From an uncultured Clostridia bacterium (GTDB taxonomy: Bacteria > Bacillota > Clostridia > Christensenellales > Borkfalkiaceae): DNA of 10,546 bases. Location: positions 1-10,546 of the forward strand of contig CAMWHW010000013.1 of the NCBI GenBank assembly GCA_947174175.1, in the 5' to 3' direction. A program made the position numbers and the translations under genes. Below the pieces are notes generated by a model. It was given only the letters and a program-made list of their open reading frames with translations, was not told where the DNA came from and did not search any database. Within the stretch, counting starts at the first letter, position 1; each line of letters opens with the position of its first letter. Shown here one piece after another: positions 6,439 to 10,546 of this stretch.

Positions 6439-8478
6439 ATGATTAACAGACAAGCCCTTTTCACTGACGAAACCCTGACCTTTAAAACCCCTTACGAGCC
6501 GTCGGCGGGCGACAAGGTAACGCTTACCTTCCGCACTTTGGAAAACGACGTCCTTAAAGTATACGCCTTTATAAACGGCAAAATGCGCGTTATGAAGAAG
6601 CTTCCCAAAAGGATAGAAAGCTTCGACTTTTATACGCTGACCTTTACCTGCGGCACCAAACCCGTAAGCTACTTTTTCAAGCTGGTGGACGAGGACGACG
6701 AGATTTATTACAACCGCCTCGGTCCGGTCACCAACAACCAGGAGGAGTACAACTTTTCCTTTATGCCCGGGGTGAAGGTGCCCGACTGGGCCAAGGGCAG
6801 AGTGTTCTACCAGATATACTGCGACCGTTTCTGCAACGGCGACCCTTCCAACGACGTGCAGTATAACGAATACTATTATACGGGCGGACACGTAAGGAAG
6901 ATTGAAGACTGGTACAAAACTCCCGACGCGCTGGACGTCAACAACTTTTACGGCGGCGACTTGCAAGGCGTGGAGCAAAAGCTTGACTATTTAAAGGAAC
7001 TGGGCGTGGAGGCGGTGTATTTCAATCCGCTGTTCGTATCGCCCTCCAACCATAAATACGATACTCAGGACTACGACTATATAGACCCGCACCTTGCCGT
7101 TATCGAAAACGATTACGACCACTATATGCAGGGGTGGGAAAAGCATAACGGCTACGCGCCTAAGTATATACGCAGGGTAACCGACAAAACCAACCTGGAA
7201 AAGTCAAATCAGTACTTTGCCAAGCTCGTCGAAAAGATGCACGCAATGGATATAAAAGTCGTGGTGGACGGCGTGTTCAACCACTGCGGTTCCTTCCACA
7301 AATGGCTGGACAGAGAGGGCATATACCTCGATAAAAAGGGTTACGAAAAGGGAGCGTTTCAGTCGCTGGAAAGCCCCTACCGCAGTTACTTCAAATTCAA
7401 TAAGCCGCGCAAGGTCGACAGCGAATACGAGGGCTGGTGGGGCTATAAGACCCTGCCCAAGCTCAACTACGAAAAGAGCGGGGAGCTGTGCGAAAGCATT
7501 TACGGAGTGGGCGCAAAGTGGGTGTCCGCACCCTTTAACGCCGACGGCTGGCGTCTGGACGTTGCCGCCGATTTAGGACACAGTGAAAGGTTCAACCACA
7601 AATTCTGGAAGACGTTCAAAGAGCGCGTAAGAAAGGCCAATCCCGAAGCGTTCGTGTTTGCCGAACACTACGGCGACCCCGAAAAATGGCTGTTCGGCGG
7701 CGAGTGGGATTCGGTAATGAATTATGACGCGTTTATGGAGCCGGTAACCTGGTTTCTGACCGGTATGGAAAAGCACTCGGGCGCGATTGATTACGGCAAG
7801 CTTTACGACGGCAAGGCGTTTTTCGATTCAATGTTAAAGAACGGCGCGCGCCTGCCCCGACCCGCTTTGGACAGTGCAATAAACCAGCTTTCCAATCACG
7901 ACCATTCGCGCTTTTTAACGCGCACCAACCGCAAGGTGGGCACGCTCAAATCTATGGGCGGGGAAGCCGCGGGCGAGGATATCGACAAGCGGGTACTGTA
8001 TCTGGGCGTACTCATTCAGATGACCTGGACGGGCAGCCCCGCATTATACTACGGCGACGAGGTAGGGCAGGTGGGCTGGACGGACCCCGACAGCCGCAGG
8101 ACGTACCCCTGGGGCAGAGAGGACTGGGAAACTTACGACGTTCACAAGAGCGCCATTGCCCTCCGCAAAAAAATTCACTGTCTGAAAATGGGTTCTTTAA
8201 TGCCTCTGGACGCGGGCAACGGCTATATAGTCTACGCGCGTTTCGACAAGGAGGACTGCGCCATAGTCGCAATAAATTGCAGCGACAAAAACATTTCGCT
8301 CAGCGTTCCCGTATGGACGCTTACGGGCAAGCGCACGGATACGCTTAAACTTGCCTATACCGTCAATGCGGAGGCGGACGCTTTTGCCGAGGACGCGCAA
8401 GTCAAGTTCGGCAGAACGGTAATGACCTTGCCGCCTAAGTCGGGTTGCGTTTACACTAAGAAATTTAATTTGGAATAA
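6439..8478 (+). CDS. GH13 neopullulanase/cyclomaltodextrinase-type alpha-glucan hydrolase
   Basis: This 679-residue cytoplasmic enzyme (no signal peptide) probably hydrolyses alpha-1,4 bonds in maltodextrins, cyclodextrins or pullulan-type glucans. Residues about 1-115 form a CBM34-like beta domain, followed by the entry motif VFYQIYCDRF and the GH13 barrel. Catalytic regions visible: DGVFNH (D277-H282); GWRLD with nucleophile D374 and R372; FAEH with acid/base E409; SNHD with transition-state D488; and GSPALYYGDEVG (532-543). Region V reads LPKLN (339-343), close to the MPKLN signature of the neopullulanase subgroup (GH13_20) rather than the QPDLN of oligo-1,6-glucosidases. A beta-sandwich C domain ends the protein. 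An insertion of about 35 residues lies between IDPH (about 215) and region I; from memory, clostridial homologues share it. The start at 6439 fits the expected beginning of the CBM34 fold, though the ribosome binding site is weak. The gene is probably co-transcribed with glgB. The exact substrate cannot be told from sequence alone. Confidence 0.9.
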   Translation: MINRQALFTDETLTFKTPYEPSAGDKVTLTFRTLENDVLKVYAFINGKMRVMKKLPKRIESFDFYTLTFTCGTKPVSYFFKLVDEDDEIYYNRLGPVTNNQEEYNFSFMPGVKVPDWAKGRVFYQIYCDRFCNGDPSNDVQYNEYYYTGGHVRKIEDWYKTPDALDVNNFYGGDLQGVEQKLDYLKELGVEAVYFNPLFVSPSNHKYDTQDYDYIDPHLAVIENDYDHYMQGWEKHNGYAPKYIRRVTDKTNLEKSNQYFAKLVEKMHAMDIKVVVDGVFNHCGSFHKWLDREGIYLDKKGYEKGAFQSLESPYRSYFKFNKPRKVDSEYEGWWGYKTLPKLNYEKSGELCESIYGVGAKWVSAPFNADGWRLDVAADLGHSERFNHKFWKTFKERVRKANPEAFVFAEHYGDPEKWLFGGEWDSVMNYDAFMEPVTWFLTGMEKHSGAIDYGKLYDGKAFFDSMLKNGARLPRPALDSAINQLSNHDHSRFLTRTNRKVGTLKSMGGEAAGEDIDKRVLYLGVLIQMTWTGSPALYYGDEVGQVGWTDPDSRRTYPWGREDWETYDVHKSAIALRKKIHCLKMGSLMPLDAGNGYIVYARFDKEDCAIVAINCSDKNISLSVPVWTLTGKRTDTLKLAYTVNAEADAFAEDAQVKFGRTVMTLPPKSGCVYTKKFNLE

Positions 8479-8479
8479 A

Positions 8480-8524
8480 AAAACGTAGCAAGCAAAACCA
8501 CGCTTTTGCGAGAATCTACGTTTT
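8480..8524 (+). promoter_or_regulatory. Nested hairpin in the hydrolase-glgB gap, abutting the glgB ribosome binding site
   Basis: AAAACGTAG (8480-8488) is a perfect inverted repeat of CTACGTTTT (8516-8524). An inner stem GCAAAA/TTTTGC (8492-8497/8504-8509) is nested inside. The hairpin begins right after the hydrolase stop codon, and its last base touches the GGGGGA ribosome binding site (8525-8530), seven bases from the glgB start. The T run is inside the stem, so it is not a clean terminator. It may tune mRNA stability, partial termination or glgB translation. Confidence 0.55.
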
Positions 8525-8537
8525 GGGGGAAATATAT

Positions 8538-10546
8538 ATGGATAAGGAAAAAAGATTTTTCGGTGAGCTGGACAGATATCTGTTTCACCACGGCACGCAC
8601 TACGAGCTGTATGAAAAGATGGGCGCGCATATACGCTGTATCGACGGCGTATGGGGCACTCACTTCGTAGTGTGGGCGCCCAACGCGCGCGCTATCTGCG
8701 TGGTGTCGGACGGCAACGGCTGGACCCCGTGGCGCGATATAATGGAAAAGGTGGACGACAGCATTTGGGAGCTTTTCGTGCCCGGTATGTGCGAGGGAGT
8801 TAAATATAAATACCTGGTCGTGCGCGCCGACGGAAGCGAGGTCTACAAAATCGACCCCTACGAATTCGGCAGCGAAAAGCGCCCCGCTAACGCTTCGGTA
8901 GTCACCAACCTCAACGACTACCAGTGGGGCGACGGCGAATATATGAAGGCCAAGAAAGGTGAAAACTACCTTGAAAAGCCCATGGCGGTTTACGAGGTGC
9001 ACCTTGGCAGCTGGAAGAAAAACACCGAAATGTGGTGGGACGAGGACCAGTTTTTAGACTACCGCCGCCTCGCGCACGAGCTGTGCGAATACGTTCAGTT
9101 TATGGGCTATACCCACGTGGAAGTTATGGGTATATGCGAATATCCCTTCGACCCCAGCTGGGGCTATCAGGTAACGGGCTACTTCTGCCCGACTGCGCGC
9201 TACGGTTCGCCGCAGGACTTTATGTACTTCGTTGACTACCTGCACCAGCACGGCATAGGCGTAATTTTAGACTGGGTGCCCGCGCATTTTCCCAAGGACG
9301 AATTCGGACTTGCCAACTTCGACGGCACTCCGCTTTACGAATACGGCGACCCCCTGCGCGCCGAATATCCCGAGTGGGGCACCAAGGCGTTCGACTTGGG
9401 CAGACCCGAAGTTTCCAACTTCCTAATCGCCTCGGCGTTCTTCTGGGTCAATAAATATCATATCGACGCGCTGCGCTCGGACGCGGTTGCGGCAATGCTC
9501 TATTCTTCGTTCGGCAGAACGGAGTGGCGCCCCAACAAGGACGGCGGCGACTGGAACCTGGAAAGCTTCGAATTCTTCCGTCACCTCAACAGCGTGTTGA
9601 GAAGCCGCACCGACGCGTTCATTATCGCGGAGGACAGCTCGATTATAAACGGCATAACCGCACCCGCAAAGGAGGGCGGTCTCGGCTTCGGCTTGAAGTG
9701 GAATATGGGCTGGATGAACGATACTCTTTCTTACATAAAGAAAGACCCCGTTTACCGCAAATATCACCACTTCCTGATGACGCACACCTTCGAGTACATT
9801 TTTAACGAGCACTATCAGCTTGTGCTTTCGCACGACGAGGTTGTGTACGGCAAGGGCAGTATGTACACAAAGATGCCCGGATATCACGCGGACAAACTCA
9901 ACGGCTTGAAATGCTTCTACACGATGATGATGGGTCACCCCGGCAAGAAGCTGCTGTTCATGGGTCAGGACTTCGCGCAGATAAACGAGTGGTACTACAA
10001 GGTCAGCCTGGACTGGCATCTGTGCGACGACCCCGGTCACAGAAGCGTTATGGAGTGCTACCGCGCGCTGCTTCACTTATATAAGGAAAGACCCGTTCTG
10101 CACAACGATACCAACAGCCAGTCGTTCGAGTGGATAGAAAGCGGCGACGTTCAGCGTTCCATATTCGCGTTCATCCGCCGCAACCCCTGGAACTATAACG
10201 ACGGTCTGGTATTCGTCTGCAATATGACCCCTATGACGTATGAAAACTACGGCGTGGGCGCGCCCGTTTCGGGCAAATACAAGCGCGTGTTCTCGACCTG
10301 CTACGACGAGGAAGAAATGGTAGTCAAGGCGGAAAAGGAGCTTTGCAACGGCAGACCTTACAAGCTCACGTTTACGTTGAAACCTTACGAAGCAATCATT
10401 TTTGAAATTCCATTCCACGAGAGCACGGAGGAGGAGAAAAAGAAGGAGAAGGCGGAAAAGAGCCGCGTGGACAAGGCGCACAAGGAAGCCAAGAGCGACT
10501 TATCGCATGTTCCGCAGGTTGCCGCACCCGAAAAGGCGGCAAAGAC
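8538..10546 (+). CDS. glgB: 1,4-alpha-glucan branching enzyme GlgB (incomplete at the right edge)
   Basis: The open frame runs 669 codons from ATG 8538 (GGGGGA at 8525-8530) to the window end with no stop. GlgB cuts alpha-1,4-glucan chains and re-joins them as alpha-1,6 branches during cytoplasmic glycogen synthesis. Seen in order: an N-terminal CBM48 domain (about 20-125, GTHFVVWAPNA); region I DWVPAHFP (D245, H250); region II DALRSD (R313, nucleophile D315); region III IIAED (acid/base E365); region IV SHDEVVYGK (H432, D433); KLLFMGQDFAQ; and a C-terminal beta domain ending near residue 625. The catalytic residues match E. coli D335, H340, R403, D405, E458, H525 and D526, so the enzyme should be active. 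It lacks the extra N-terminal N1 domain of the E. coli type. Oddities are Ser before the nucleophile (Val in E. coli) and a Glu/Lys/Ala-rich extension from about residue 628 onward. Confidence 0.93.
   Translation, partial: MDKEKRFFGELDRYLFHHGTHYELYEKMGAHIRCIDGVWGTHFVVWAPNARAICVVSDGNGWTPWRDIMEKVDDSIWELFVPGMCEGVKYKYLVVRADGSEVYKIDPYEFGSEKRPANASVVTNLNDYQWGDGEYMKAKKGENYLEKPMAVYEVHLGSWKKNTEMWWDEDQFLDYRRLAHELCEYVQFMGYTHVEVMGICEYPFDPSWGYQVTGYFCPTARYGSPQDFMYFVDYLHQHGIGVILDWVPAHFPKDEFGLANFDGTPLYEYGDPLRAEYPEWGTKAFDLGRPEVSNFLIASAFFWVNKYHIDALRSDAVAAMLYSSFGRTEWRPNKDGGDWNLESFEFFRHLNSVLRSRTDAFIIAEDSSIINGITAPAKEGGLGFGLKWNMGWMNDTLSYIKKDPVYRKYHHFLMTHTFEYIFNEHYQLVLSHDEVVYGKGSMYTKMPGYHADKLNGLKCFYTMMMGHPGKKLLFMGQDFAQINEWYYKVSLDWHLCDDPGHRSVMECYRALLHLYKERPVLHNDTNSQSFEWIESGDVQRSIFAFIRRNPWNYNDGLVFVCNMTPMTYENYGVGAPVSGKYKRVFSTCYDEEEMVVKAEKELCNGRPYKLTFTLKPYEAIIFEIPFHESTEEEKKKEKAEKSRVDKAHKEAKSDLSHVPQVAAPEKAAK

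Noticed and set aside
9423..10076. Long minus-strand open frames opposite glgB and opposite the other genes (e.g. 8451-9002, 6394-6978, 4379-4738)
   Set aside because: They mirror strongly coding genes with GC-rich third positions, lack ribosome binding sites, and encode Val/His/Arg- or Leu/His/Arg-rich sequences without family resemblance.

Overview
The window looks like a piece of a Bacillota (Clostridia-type) chromosome. The evidence is near-consensus sigma-A promoters, AT-rich leaders with GC-balanced genes, a YitT-family membrane protein, a clostridial-style GH13 enzyme with a CBM34-like front domain, and a huge secreted protein made of MBG/Ig-like repeats. An uncultivated gut lineage such as Christensenellales is plausible, but that is only an impression from protein style.

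Layout. Positions 1-343 hold no protein gene but are dense in signals. A strong extended -10 promoter (37-64) should start an RNA at about 71. The first 14 transcribed bases (71-84) are perfectly complementary to 255-268, enclosing several further hairpins. An intrinsic terminator follows (291-322), and a ribosome binding site and a giant gene start almost immediately after it. This is either a free structured small RNA with read-through into the gene, or a long attenuator/riboswitch-like leader. I do not recognise its class, and it is the best candidate for something undescribed. Positions 344-5197 encode a 1617-residue single-pass surface protein: signal peptide, about ten tandem beta-sandwich repeats, one membrane helix, then an unusual 268-residue cytoplasmic tail with a charged coiled coil and a Met/Gln-rich stretch. 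A hairpin at 5208-5242 serves as terminator for this gene and for the convergent neighbour.

The YitT-family membrane protein lies on the minus strand (5254-6285). Its promoter diverges from that of the carbohydrate genes, and a short palindrome sits between the two -35 boxes. On the plus strand, a cytoplasmic GH13 maltodextrin/cyclodextrin hydrolase of neopullulanase type (6439-8478) is followed after 59 bases by glgB, the glycogen branching enzyme (8538 to the window end, incomplete). The pair probably forms the start of a glycogen/maltodextrin operon. The hydrolase trims alpha-glucans and GlgB introduces alpha-1,6 branches. A nested hairpin precedes the glgB ribosome binding site, and GlgB carries a charged C-terminal extension that runs off the window.
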